From Paracoccaceae bacterium (GTDB lineage: Bacteria > Pseudomonadota > Alphaproteobacteria > Rhodobacterales > Rhodobacteraceae), in the NCBI GenBank assembly GCA_020629115.1, contig JAHDDY010000005.1:1-50070 (forward strand): a stretch of 50,070 bases of DNA, written 5' to 3'. This document shows, piece by piece, positions 25,563 through 33,466 of this stretch. The position numbers and the translations under genes are program-made. Within the stretch, counting starts at the first letter, position 1; every line of letters starts with the position of its first letter. Below the pieces are notes generated by a model. The model saw only the letters and a list, made by a program, of their open reading frames with translations, was not told the DNA's origin and ran no database searches.

Positions 25563-27026
25563 ATGGCCGAAGCGGAAACGCTCCACGACGACAAGCTGAA
25601 CGAGGAATGCGGCATCTTCGGCGTCCACGGCGCGGAGGCCGGGGACGCCGCCGCCCTCGTCGCGCTGGGGCTGCACGCGCTCCAGCACAGGGGGCAGGAG
25701 GCGGCGGGCATCGTCAGCTACGACGCGGAGACGGGCGAGTTCTACAACGATCGCCGCATCGGCCTGGTGCGCGATACCTTCACCAAGCAGAGCGCCATCG
25801 ACCGCCTGCCCGGCGCGCTGGCCATCGGGCACAACCGCTATTCCACGGCGGGCGCCAAGGGCATCACGGCCCTGCGCGACATCCAGCCCATCTTCGCCGA
25901 GTTCGCCCCCGGCGGCTGCGCCATCGCGCATAACGGCAACATCACGAATGCCGGACAGCTCCGCGGCGATCTGGTCAAGCGCGGCTCGATCTTCCAGTCG
26001 TCGTCCGATACCGAGTGCATCGTGCATCTCATGGCCCGCTCGATCCAGAACAAGCTGCCCGACCGCATCACCGACGCCCTGCGCGCGGTGGAGGGGGCCT
26101 TCTCGATCATTGCCATGACGCGCTCGAAGATGATCGGCCTGCGCGACCCGTCCGGCGTGCGCCCGCTGGTGCTGGGCCGCTTCGGCGGCGCGTACATCCT
26201 CAGTTCCGAGACCTGCGCGCTCGACATCATCGGCGCGGAGTACGTGCGCGACATCGAGCCGGGGGAGATGGTCGTCATCGGCGCGGAGGGCATCGAATCG
26301 AGCCGCCCCTTCGCGCCGAAGCCCAGCCGCTTCTGCGTCTTCGAATACGTCTACTTCTCGCGCCCCGACAGCATGATCGAGGGGCGCAGCGTCTACGAGA
26401 CGCGCCGCCGCATCGGCGAGGAGCTGGCCCGCGAGAATCCTATCGAGGCGGACGTGGTCTGCCCCGTGCCCGACAGCGGCACGCCCGCGGCCATCGGCTA
26501 CGCCCAGGAAAGCGGCATCCCCTTCGCCTTCGGCGTGATCCGCAACCAGTACACGGGCCGCACCTTCATCGAGCCGACCGACCACATCCGAAATCTCGGC
26601 GTGAAGCTGAAGCTGAACGTCAACAAGGCGGTGGTCGCGGGCAAGCGCGTCGTGCTGGTGGACGATTCGCTCGTGCGCGGGACCACCTCGATCAAGATCA
26701 TGCAGATGGTGCGCGATGCCGGCGCGCGGGAGGTGCATTTCCGCATCGCCTCCCCGCCGACCGCGTGGCCCTGCTACTACGGCGTCGACACGCCCAACCG
26801 CGAGAAGCTGCTCGCCTCGCGCATGACGACCGAGGAGATGCGCGATCACCTCGGCCTCGACAGCCTCGCCTTCACCTCGCTGGACGGCCTGTACCGCGCC
26901 TGCGGCGAGACCGGGCGCGACGCCGCGCGGCCGCAATACTGCGACGCCTGCTTCTCGGGCCAGTATCCGCTCGTGCCGCAGGATGCCATCGACAGCGGGG
27001 AACTGAGCATGGATGCCGCCGAATGA
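25563..27026 (+). CDS. purF: Amidophosphoribosyltransferase
   Basis: 487 residues; first committed step of purine synthesis (PRPP plus glutamine to phosphoribosylamine). The Ntn nucleophile Cys16 follows a 15-residue propeptide, as in the B. subtilis-type enzyme. The PRPP loop VVLVDDSLVRGTTS is near 361-374. Four Cys consistent with the [4Fe-4S] ligand set are visible: FCVFEYVYF, PCYYGVDT and the CDAC pair near the end. The start ATG at 25563 is well spaced from cvpA. The stop overlaps the next gene by ATGA. Confidence 0.96.
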   Translation: MAEAETLHDDKLNEECGIFGVHGAEAGDAAALVALGLHALQHRGQEAAGIVSYDAETGEFYNDRRIGLVRDTFTKQSAIDRLPGALAIGHNRYSTAGAKGITALRDIQPIFAEFAPGGCAIAHNGNITNAGQLRGDLVKRGSIFQSSSDTECIVHLMARSIQNKLPDRITDALRAVEGAFSIIAMTRSKMIGLRDPSGVRPLVLGRFGGAYILSSETCALDIIGAEYVRDIEPGEMVVIGAEGIESSRPFAPKPSRFCVFEYVYFSRPDSMIEGRSVYETRRRIGEELARENPIEADVVCPVPDSGTPAAIGYAQESGIPFAFGVIRNQYTGRTFIEPTDHIRNLGVKLKLNVNKAVVAGKRVVLVDDSLVRGTTSIKIMQMVRDAGAREVHFRIASPPTAWPCYYGVDTPNREKLLASRMTTEEMRDHLGLDSLAFTSLDGLYRACGETGRDAARPQYCDACFSGQYPLVPQDAIDSGELSMDAAE

Positions 27027-27688
27027 GCGCCCCGGACGATCCCGCCCGCATCGCCCTCGTGACCGGCGCGTCCCGGGGCCTCGGCTTCGCGACCGCGCGG
27101 GCGCTGGCCGGGCGAGGATACCGGGTCTGGGCGCTGGCCCGGACCGTAGGCGCGCTGGAAGAGCTGGACGACGCCATCGCGCGCGACGGCAACCCGCGCC
27201 CCACCCTCCTGCCCCTCGACATCACCGACGAGCCGGCGCTGGAGCGGATGGCCGAGGCGATCTACCAGCGGCACGGACGGCTCGACCTGCTGGTCCATTG
27301 CGCCATCCACGCGCCGCACCTGACCCCCGTCACGCATCTGGGCGCGAAGGTGCTGGACAAGGCGTTCGGCATCAACGCGCGAGGCGTGCAGACGCTGCTG
27401 CGCGTATGCGATCCGCTGTTCGGCAAGACGGAGAACCCGACCGCGCTCTTCGTGACCGACCCGAAGGACGGGAAGGGGCTGTGGTCGCCCTATCACGTGA
27501 CGAAGGAGGCCGGGATCGGCTTCGCCCGGTCCTATGCCGCCGAGCGGGAGAAGGCGGGGGTGCGGGTGCTCTTCCACCACGCCCCGCCCATGCCGACCGC
27601 CACCCGCGCCCGCTTCTATCCCAGCGAGAACCGCGACCACCTCACGCCCTGCGCCGAGGCCGCGCGGGACATGCTCGCCGCCTTGTAG
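27023..27688 (+). CDS. SDR family oxidoreductase, atypical active site
   Basis: 221 residues. The cofactor-binding TGASRGLGFA (about residues 14-23) and the YHVTK form of YxxxK (about 160) are present. The NNAG structural motif is replaced by HCAI, and the catalytic Ser before Tyr appears to be Thr in FVTDPKDG. The family reduces or oxidises many small carbonyl compounds with NAD(P)H; this member may be slow or have a specialised substrate. Coupled to purF by a 4-base overlap, an association seen in this order but with no obvious metabolic link. Ends 4 bases from a convergent gene. Confidence 0.8.
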   Translation: MSAPDDPARIALVTGASRGLGFATARALAGRGYRVWALARTVGALEELDDAIARDGNPRPTLLPLDITDEPALERMAEAIYQRHGRLDLLVHCAIHAPHLTPVTHLGAKVLDKAFGINARGVQTLLRVCDPLFGKTENPTALFVTDPKDGKGLWSPYHVTKEAGIGFARSYAAEREKAGVRVLFHHAPPMPTATRARFYPSENRDHLTPCAEAARDMLAAL

Positions 27689-27692
27689 CGCG

Positions 27693-28454
27693 CTACGGCA
27701 GGAATCCCTCGAACGTGATCTGGTCGCAGGCCACGCGCGCCGCCTGCGCCTGCGCCGCCGAGCGCACCGTCCAGGTGAAGATCGGCACCCCCCGCGCCCG
27801 CAGCGGATCGAGGGCGGGCGCGTCGAGGTTGGCGAGGCCGTAGGACGCAAAATCCGCCCCGCACGCATCGAACATCGACAGCGTGGCCAGGTCGCGCCGC
27901 CAGTCCGCCGCGACATGCGCATCGTGCGGATGCTCGAAATCGTAGGAGACGAGGCCGCGCCGGAGTTCGGGCGCATGGTCTCGCACGGCGCGGATCGAAT
28001 GCGGGTTGAAGGACATGACCGCGCAGGTCTCCGCGCCGCCCGCCGCCCGCACCACGTCGCAGACGCGCCGCTCCAGCGCGCCGTCCGTGGGGCCGAAGTC
28101 GCCGGTCTGGTCCTTGATCTCCACCAGCACCGGCGCGCGCCCGTCGATGCGGGCGAGGGCGGTGGCGAGATCGGGGATCGTCCCGCCGCCGATGAGCGGC
28201 ACGGCGCGCAGCGCCTCGGCGGACAGGGCATCCACCCGCCCGTCCCGGCCCGTCAGGCGCGCGAGGTCGTAATCGTGGAACGCCATCGCCTCGCCATCGG
28301 CGGAGGCCTGCACGTCCAGCTCGACGGCATAGCCCGCCGCCACCGCCGCCTCGAAGGCGGCGAGGCCGTTCTCCGCGCGCCCGTCCGCCCGGTCGTGCAG
28401 GCCGCGATGGGCGAAGGGCCGGGCGTGGAAGGCGGACGGCAGGCGGCCCGTCAC
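27693..28454 (-). CDS. Glycerophosphodiester phosphodiesterase
   Basis: 253 residues. The GDPD active site is complete: His16 in AHRG, Glu45 and Asp47 in ELDV, His60 in FHDYD. Later segments LVEIKDQ and MSFNPHSIRAV fit the TIM-barrel. No signal peptide, so cytoplasmic. It hydrolyses glycerophosphodiesters to glycerol-3-phosphate and an alcohol. The start is a GTG whose last bases overlap the stop of the upstream RidA gene (GTGA), so the two are one transcript. Confidence 0.88.
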   Translation of the reverse strand: MTGRLPSAFHARPFAHRGLHDRADGRAENGLAAFEAAVAAGYAVELDVQASADGEAMAFHDYDLARLTGRDGRVDALSAEALRAVPLIGGGTIPDLATALARIDGRAPVLVEIKDQTGDFGPTDGALERRVCDVVRAAGGAETCAVMSFNPHSIRAVRDHAPELRRGLVSYDFEHPHDAHVAADWRRDLATLSMFDACGADFASYGLANLDAPALDPLRARGVPIFTWTVRSAAQAQAARVACDQITFEGFLP

Positions 28455-28936
28455 GCCGCGACGATCTCGAACACGGCTTCCACCTCGACCGGCACCCCGA
28501 AGGGCAGCGAGGAGACGCCGACCGCCGCCCGCGCATGCGCGCCCGCCTCCGGGCCGAGCGCCTCGGCGATGAGGTCGGACGCGCCGTTGATGACCGCCGG
28601 GTGCTGCTCGAAATCGGGCGTCGCCGCGACGAAGCCGCCGAGCCGCACGCAGCGCACCACCTTCGACAGGTCGCCGTTGCACGCGGCCTTGAGCTGGGCA
28701 AGGATGTTGACCGCGCAGGTCCGCGCCGCCTCAACGCCGTGTTCGAGGTCCACGTCCCGCCCGAGCTGGCCCCGATGCGGGCACTCGCCGTTCACCATCG
28801 GCAACTGCCCCGAGATGAAGACCATCAGGCCCGATACCACGTAGGGCACGTAGTTCGCCGCCGGGGCCGGGGCCTCGGGCAGCGTCACCCCCAGGGCCGC
28901 CAGCCTGTCCTCTATCGTCTTCCCGTCCGCGTCCAT
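28451..28936 (-). CDS. RidA family protein
   Basis: 161 residues of the YjgF/YER057c/UK114 fold, longer than classical RidA (about 128) and matching the YabJ-like branch with an N-terminal helix (IEDRLAALGVTLPEAP). Core segments VSGLMVFISGQLP and VSSLPFGVPVEVEAVFEI are seen. The deaminase Arg of RidA is not obvious at the usual place (V-x-C-x-R-L-G-GF instead), so enamine deaminase activity is uncertain. GGGAGGG lies 8 bases before the ATG at 28936; the frame is open 56 codons upstream without homology. Confidence 0.85.
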   Translation of the reverse strand: MDADGKTIEDRLAALGVTLPEAPAPAANYVPYVVSGLMVFISGQLPMVNGECPHRGQLGRDVDLEHGVEAARTCAVNILAQLKAACNGDLSKVVRCVRLGGFVAATPDFEQHPAVINGASDLIAEALGPEAGAHARAAVGVSSLPFGVPVEVEAVFEIVAA

Positions 28937-29017
28937 GTCGCCATCCCTCCCGGCTTGTTCGGACAGCATCTTAGTTTCGTCACGATCGAAGCGCACGGGA
29001 GATTTGGACGGCGTCCG

Positions 29018-29031
29018 GCGAAATTTTTCGC
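29018..29031. promoter_or_regulatory. Palindrome in the ridA-eipB divergent promoter region
   Basis: GCGAAA-TT-TTTCGC, a perfect 14-bp palindrome with an AT core, 82 bases upstream of ridA's start and 102 upstream of eipB's. Suits a dimeric repressor or a divergent operator. Function unknown. Confidence 0.35.
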
Positions 29032-29132
29032 TCCGTTCCGATGGTCGGGCGGCAAGGGCGTACCGAAACGGGTTGATCGCGCGGCACGGACGGATAGTAT
29101 GCACGTGAAGAACGCTTCGAAAGGGTTTGGAA

Positions 29133-29957
29133 TTGAATAGATTTCTCTCGTTTTTCCTGCCCTGCCTGCTTCTCTCGCCCGGTGCGCCCCAAGCGCAGGA
29201 CGGCGCGGCCGCGCAGGAGGAGATGCGTCTTCCCGGCCACCGGGCCGTCTACGAGCTGACCCTGAGCGAGACGCGCGGGACCACCGCGATCACCGGCGCG
29301 GAGGGGCGCTACGTCTTCGATCTGGAGGATGTCTGCGAGGGATACACGCTCAACGAGCGCCTCGTGGTGCGTCTCGCGCGCGACGGCGGCTCGATCCTGA
29401 CCGACTACCGCCTCTCGGCCTACGAGACCGAGAGCGGCGACCTCTACCGATTCGCGACCGAGACGGAGTTCAACGGCGCGACGGGCCAGTCCGCGTCGGG
29501 CGACCTGAGCGTCGAGGACGAGAGCGCCGAGGTGCGCTACGAGAACGAGGGCACCGTCACCTTCGACGAGCATGTCCACGCCCCCCTCGCCCATATCCGC
29601 GCCATCATCGAGGCGGCGCAGGCGGGCGAGGACCGCTACGCCGCGACCGTGTTCGACGGCGACGTGGACAAGCCCGTCTTCTACGCCGTGACCCGCATCG
29701 CGCCGGGCCGGGACGGGATGCCGGATCTGGATGGCGTGGCGGGGGCCGAGGATATCGAGGGTCACGACCGCTGGACCATCGATTCCGTCTACTACCCGCC
29801 CGCCGATGCCGGCGATCTGGAAAGCTCCGTCCCCGAGTTTCGCTTCACGGGCACGCTCTACGATAACGGCATCGTGTCCGATCTGCGGCTCGACTATCTC
29901 GATTTCGCCCTCGACGCGCGCCTGACCGAGATCGACGTGCATGAAGGCGGGTGCTGA
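29133..29957 (+). CDS. eipB: EipB/DUF1849 cell-envelope protein
   Basis: About 274 residues. A signal peptide ends near QAQ (about residue 22) and is followed by the EipB beta-spiral domain: GHRAVYELTLSETRG, GRYVFDLEDVCEGYTLNERL and VYYPPADAG. In Brucella EipB a conserved Cys pair forms a disulfide; here one Cys is in DVCEGY and the other is the last residue. EipB supports outer-envelope integrity from the periplasm. No ATG is available: TTG at 29133 (AAGGG 7 bases upstream) is preferred over TTG at 29127. The stop is inside a hairpin shared with the convergent gene. Confidence 0.85.
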   Translation: MNRFLSFFLPCLLLSPGAPQAQDGAAAQEEMRLPGHRAVYELTLSETRGTTAITGAEGRYVFDLEDVCEGYTLNERLVVRLARDGGSILTDYRLSAYETESGDLYRFATETEFNGATGQSASGDLSVEDESAEVRYENEGTVTFDEHVHAPLAHIRAIIEAAQAGEDRYAATVFDGDVDKPVFYAVTRIAPGRDGMPDLDGVAGAEDIEGHDRWTIDSVYYPPADAGDLESSVPEFRFTGTLYDNGIVSDLRLDYLDFALDARLTEIDVHEGGC

Positions 29958-29964
29958 CACCCGC
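29947..29964. terminator. Hairpin between convergent eipB and ABM monooxygenase genes
   Basis: GCGGGTG-CTGA-CACCCGC, a perfect 7-bp stem with tetraloop that spans the eipB stop and abuts the opposite gene's stop. No U-tract on either strand, so at best a weak bidirectional terminator. Confidence 0.4.
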
Positions 29965-30273
29965 TCAGATGCCGTCCAGCACCTGAAACCCCTCGAAGTC
30001 GGGCGGGCCGAGATACAGGTGCTTCGCGCTGCCCGCATCCCTGTGCGCGCGGCGGAAATTCTCGGAGGCGGTCCAGTCCCGGAACGCGCCTTCGTCGGCC
30101 CAGCGCGAGGTGGAGATATAGAGTGTATGATCCGCCGCCTCCGGCCCGCGCAGCATGGCGAACGCGACGAAGCCGGGCGTGCCGTCCAGATGCGAATCCC
30201 GCTCGCGCCACAGCGTCTCGAAATCCTCCTCCGACCCCCGTGCCACGCGGAAGCGGTTCATCGCAACGTACAT
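29965..30273 (-). CDS. Antibiotic biosynthesis monooxygenase (ABM) family protein
   Basis: 102 residues, single ferredoxin-like ABM domain: YVAMNRFRVARGSEEDFETLW at the start, FVAFAMLRGPE and YISTSRWADEGAFRDW in the middle, then HRDAG. The pattern is closest to HmoA/IsdG-like proteins, some of which degrade heme, and to the EDxFE-W-x-R form used in HmoA. Catalytic Asn/Trp/His cannot be assigned securely. AAAGGA lies 9 bases before the ATG. No heme uptake gene is near. Confidence 0.8.
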   Translation of the reverse strand: MYVAMNRFRVARGSEEDFETLWRERDSHLDGTPGFVAFAMLRGPEAADHTLYISTSRWADEGAFRDWTASENFRRAHRDAGSAKHLYLGPPDFEGFQVLDGI

Positions 30274-30544
30274 CGTTTGTTATCCTTTCCCCGCGACATC
30301 TGATCCCGGCGGTACCCTGGTGCAACACCGCGCCGACGAAAAAAGGCCCCGAGGCTCTCGCGGACGTGATGCTCGACCTTCGTCGACCTGTCCTATGTTA
30401 GGGCAGGCCTACCGATTTGCGACAGGCCCGGGTGCCGGAATGCGACCCTCGCGCCGCGGGCGTGCCCGGTGAGGTAAACGACGAACGGAACGTGCCGCGC
30501 CTCCTGCGCGCCCTGCCCGACACACTGCGAGAGGATGACGGTCC

Positions 30545-31702
30545 ATGATGCCGACGAGAGTTTCGATGGGCTTTGCCCTCCTGGCCACGGTGGCCGCCTG
30601 CGCGCAGATCCCGGTCGATTCGCCGATCAACAATGCGGCTCCGCCCCTGGCCACCCGGGGGGCAAGCTCGGCCGGCTACGACATCGACGCCCCGACGCGT
30701 GCGGCCCCGCCTCTCCTGCGCCCCGCCCCCGTGGTTCGGACCGCCCTGCCCCCGGCGCCGCTCTTCACGCCGGCGGCCGTCCCGCCGCCGATCCGGACGG
30801 TCGCCGCGCCCGCACCCGCGCCCCTGCCGACTTACGCGGCTCCCGCGCCCCTGCCGAGTTATGCCGCTCCCGCGCCCGCGGTCGTCCCCGCCCCCGTCGC
30901 CGAGACCCGCGCCTTTACCGTGCTCGAACGCGTCGCGGCGCTGGACGAACCGGAGCCGCTGCCGCAGAGCACGGGGCGGCAGTTCCGACCCATCGAGGTC
31001 GCCGCCCTCGACCCCTCCGCCCTCGCCGCAGCGGCCGCCGCCGCCGAGGACTACGACCCTCTCGACCAGCCGGTCGGTCCCAGCGCGGACTGGGCGCGCG
31101 GCGCGCAGGTGACCACCGCCGCGCCGTTCTCCATCTCGACCGGCAGCACGGGCCGCCCCTACTACGAAGGCAGCACGCCGCCGACCATCGAGTACCACAT
31201 CCCGCACATCCCCCAGGAAGAGCCGCTCTGGTGCTGGGCCGCCGCCGCGCAGCAGGCCATCGGCTGGGTCAACAACGGCCGCGCGCCCGCCCAGTGCGCC
31301 ATCGTCGCCCTGGCCCACGGCCTCGACGTCGAGGAATGCTGCGCCGACCGCGAGGGCATCTGCGCGCGCACCGGCGAGATCCCGGCCATCGAGAAGCTGA
31401 TCGAGCGCTTCGGCGGCCAGGGGCGGGAACTGGCAACCGTGCCCCGCGACCCGGAGACGATCTACGACATCCTGCGCGGGGGGGACACGCTCCTCATCCG
31501 GATACGCCCGGCCCCGCATGACGAGGCGGTGGGCATCCGCCACATGATCGTGGTGCGCGGCATCGAATGGCTGCGCCTGCCGAACAACCAGCTTCAGGCG
31601 ACGCTGATCTACAACGATCCCCTCGGCGCGGGCGAGCGGGCGGTGAACTTCGACGAGATCGAGGGCTTCTTCGAACAGGCGCTCGTGGTCAGCCGCACCT
31701 GA
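30545..31702 (+). CDS. Lipoprotein with papain-like cysteine peptidase domain
   Basis: 385 residues. The signal peptide ends in a lipobox (TVAAC, Cys about residue 19). About 150 residues of Pro/Ala-rich linker follow, then a C-terminal domain from about 205. There IPQEEPLWCWAAAAQQ matches the papain-like (C39/C70-type, PF12385-like) active site. Cys230 has Gln224 upstream as oxyanion residue; His333 (IRHMIVV) and Asp358 (YNDP) complete the triad. Extra Cys pairs (EECCADREGIC) may form disulfides. Likely membrane-anchored in the envelope. GAGAGGA precedes tandem ATGs (30545 or 30548). Substrate unknown; monocistronic, with a terminator downstream. Confidence 0.82.
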   Translation: MMPTRVSMGFALLATVAACAQIPVDSPINNAAPPLATRGASSAGYDIDAPTRAAPPLLRPAPVVRTALPPAPLFTPAAVPPPIRTVAAPAPAPLPTYAAPAPLPSYAAPAPAVVPAPVAETRAFTVLERVAALDEPEPLPQSTGRQFRPIEVAALDPSALAAAAAAAEDYDPLDQPVGPSADWARGAQVTTAAPFSISTGSTGRPYYEGSTPPTIEYHIPHIPQEEPLWCWAAAAQQAIGWVNNGRAPAQCAIVALAHGLDVEECCADREGICARTGEIPAIEKLIERFGGQGRELATVPRDPETIYDILRGGDTLLIRIRPAPHDEAVGIRHMIVVRGIEWLRLPNNQLQATLIYNDPLGAGERAVNFDEIEGFFEQALVVSRT

Positions 31703-31717
31703 TCGCCTTTATCGTTC

Positions 31718-31764
31718 GCCGGGACGGATCGAATGTATTCGAGACCGTCCCGGCAGCGCATTTT
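31718..31764 (+). terminator. Intrinsic terminator after the papain-like lipoprotein gene
   Basis: GCCGGGACGG (31718-31727) pairs with CCGTCCCGGC (31745-31754), enclosing an inner stem TCGAA/TTCGA with loop TGTA. AGCGCATTTT follows. A strong stem with a short, slightly displaced U-run. Confidence 0.7.
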
Positions 31765-31884
31765 CGGGCTGAAAGCGGCGTTTTGCCACTATTTTCGTTG
31801 AAATTTCAGTTATCTTGTGGTTCTGAACACCCGTAGTCGACCGAAAACGTGTTTCGGCGGCACCCCTGACCTATGGAATGCTGA

Positions 31885-33423
31885 ATGACGTTTGACGAGC
31901 TCGCTCTCGATCCCCGTGTCCTCGAAGCGGTGAAGTCCACCGGGTACACCAAGCCGACCCCGATCCAGGAAGAGGCGATCCCGCCCGCGCTCGAAGGCCG
32001 CGACGTGCTCGGCATCGCGCAGACGGGGACCGGAAAGACCGCGTCGTTCAGCCTGCCCATGATCACCCGCCTCGCCAAGGGCCGCGCCCGGGCGCGGATG
32101 CCGCGCTCGCTGGTGCTCTGCCCCACGCGCGAGCTGGCCGCCCAGGTGGCCGAGAACTTCGAGACCTACTCGGCGAACGTGAAGCTGAGCATGGCGCTGC
32201 TCATCGGCGGCGTCTCCTTCGCGGACCAGCTCAAGAAGCTCGACCGGGGCGTCGACGTGCTCATCGCCACGCCGGGCCGCCTGCTCGACCATTTCGAGCG
32301 CGGCAAGCTGATGCTGAACGGCATCGACATCATGGTCGTGGACGAGGCGGACCGGATGCTCGACATGGGGTTCATCCCCGATATCGAGAAGATCTTCGGC
32401 CTCACGCCCTTCACGCGCCAGACGCTGTTCTTCTCCGCGACCATGCCGCCCGAGATCCAGCGCATCACGAACACCTTCCTGCAGAACCCCGTCCGGGTCG
32501 AGGTCGCCCGCGCCTCCACCGCCGCCGAAACGGTGACGCAGGCGCTGCATCCCGTCTCCTCCGACCGCAAGGACGGCCTGCCCAAGGCCAAGCGCGAGAC
32601 CCTGCGCGACATCATCAACGCCGAGGGCGACGCGATCACGAACGCGATCATCTTCTGCAACCGCAAGCGCGATATCGGCGTGCTGCACAAGTCGCTGGAG
32701 AAGCACGGGATGGACGTGGCCTCGCTCCACGGCGATCTCGACCAGCGCATCCGCATGCAGGTGCTCGACAGCTTCCGCAAGGGCGAGGTCAAGCTGCTCG
32801 TGGCCTCCGACGTGGCCGCGCGCGGGCTGGATATCCCGGACGTGAGCCACGTGTTCAACTTCGACGTACCGACCCATGCCGAGGATTACGTCCACCGCAT
32901 CGGCCGCACGGGCCGCGCCGGGCGCAGCGGCAAGGCCTTCACGCTGGCGACGAAGCCGGAGCAGAAATACCTCGACAACATCGAATCCATGCTCGGCGGC
33001 CCGATCCCCATCGCCGGCGGCACCGATGCGCCGGATACGGCATCGACCCCGGAACCAGAACCGACGCGCGAGGACGCGCCGAAGGCCGAGAAGCCGCGGC
33101 GCGGCGGACGCGGGTCGCGCGGACGGGACAGGGATGTTGCCGACCGCAAGACGGACGACACCCCCGAGAAGACCGCCGCTCCCGTCGCCGAGGAACAGGC
33201 GTCCGAGGAGCGCGGCGACCGCCGAGCCAATCGCGGCAAGCGCGGCGACATCCGCCAGAAGAATCGCGACGACCGATCGAGCGGTGGCAATGGCAACGGC
33301 GGGCGCACGCCCCGGGGCCTGGGCGATCACATGCCCGCCTTTATGCTTATCCCCCTGCCCGATCTGTCCCGGCGCAAGGGCAAGGACGGCGACGACGACG
33401 GCTCCGTCGCGGATGCCGCCTGA
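31885..33423 (+). CDS. DEAD-box RNA helicase, RhlE-like
   Basis: 512 residues. Q motif GYTKPTPIQ, Walker A AQTGTGKT (about 45-52), DEAD box VVDEADRMLDMGF (about 152), SAT motif FFSATMP, and C-terminal helicase motifs including ARGLDIPDV and HRIGRTGRAGRSG. The last 140 residues are an Arg/Gly/Asp-rich disordered tail, commonly used for RNA binding. The family unwinds short RNA duplexes in ribosome assembly or RNA decay, often cold-induced. The ATG at 31885 follows an AT-rich promoter region (31755-31830). Confidence 0.93.
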   Translation: MTFDELALDPRVLEAVKSTGYTKPTPIQEEAIPPALEGRDVLGIAQTGTGKTASFSLPMITRLAKGRARARMPRSLVLCPTRELAAQVAENFETYSANVKLSMALLIGGVSFADQLKKLDRGVDVLIATPGRLLDHFERGKLMLNGIDIMVVDEADRMLDMGFIPDIEKIFGLTPFTRQTLFFSATMPPEIQRITNTFLQNPVRVEVARASTAAETVTQALHPVSSDRKDGLPKAKRETLRDIINAEGDAITNAIIFCNRKRDIGVLHKSLEKHGMDVASLHGDLDQRIRMQVLDSFRKGEVKLLVASDVAARGLDIPDVSHVFNFDVPTHAEDYVHRIGRTGRAGRSGKAFTLATKPEQKYLDNIESMLGGPIPIAGGTDAPDTASTPEPEPTREDAPKAEKPRRGGRGSRGRDRDVADRKTDDTPEKTAAPVAEEQASEERGDRRANRGKRGDIRQKNRDDRSSGGNGNGGRTPRGLGDHMPAFMLIPLPDLSRRKGKDGDDDGSVADAA

Positions 33424-33466
33424 TAGCGGCATCGGCGTCCGCGCGGCACCCTGACGGCGGCGCGGC

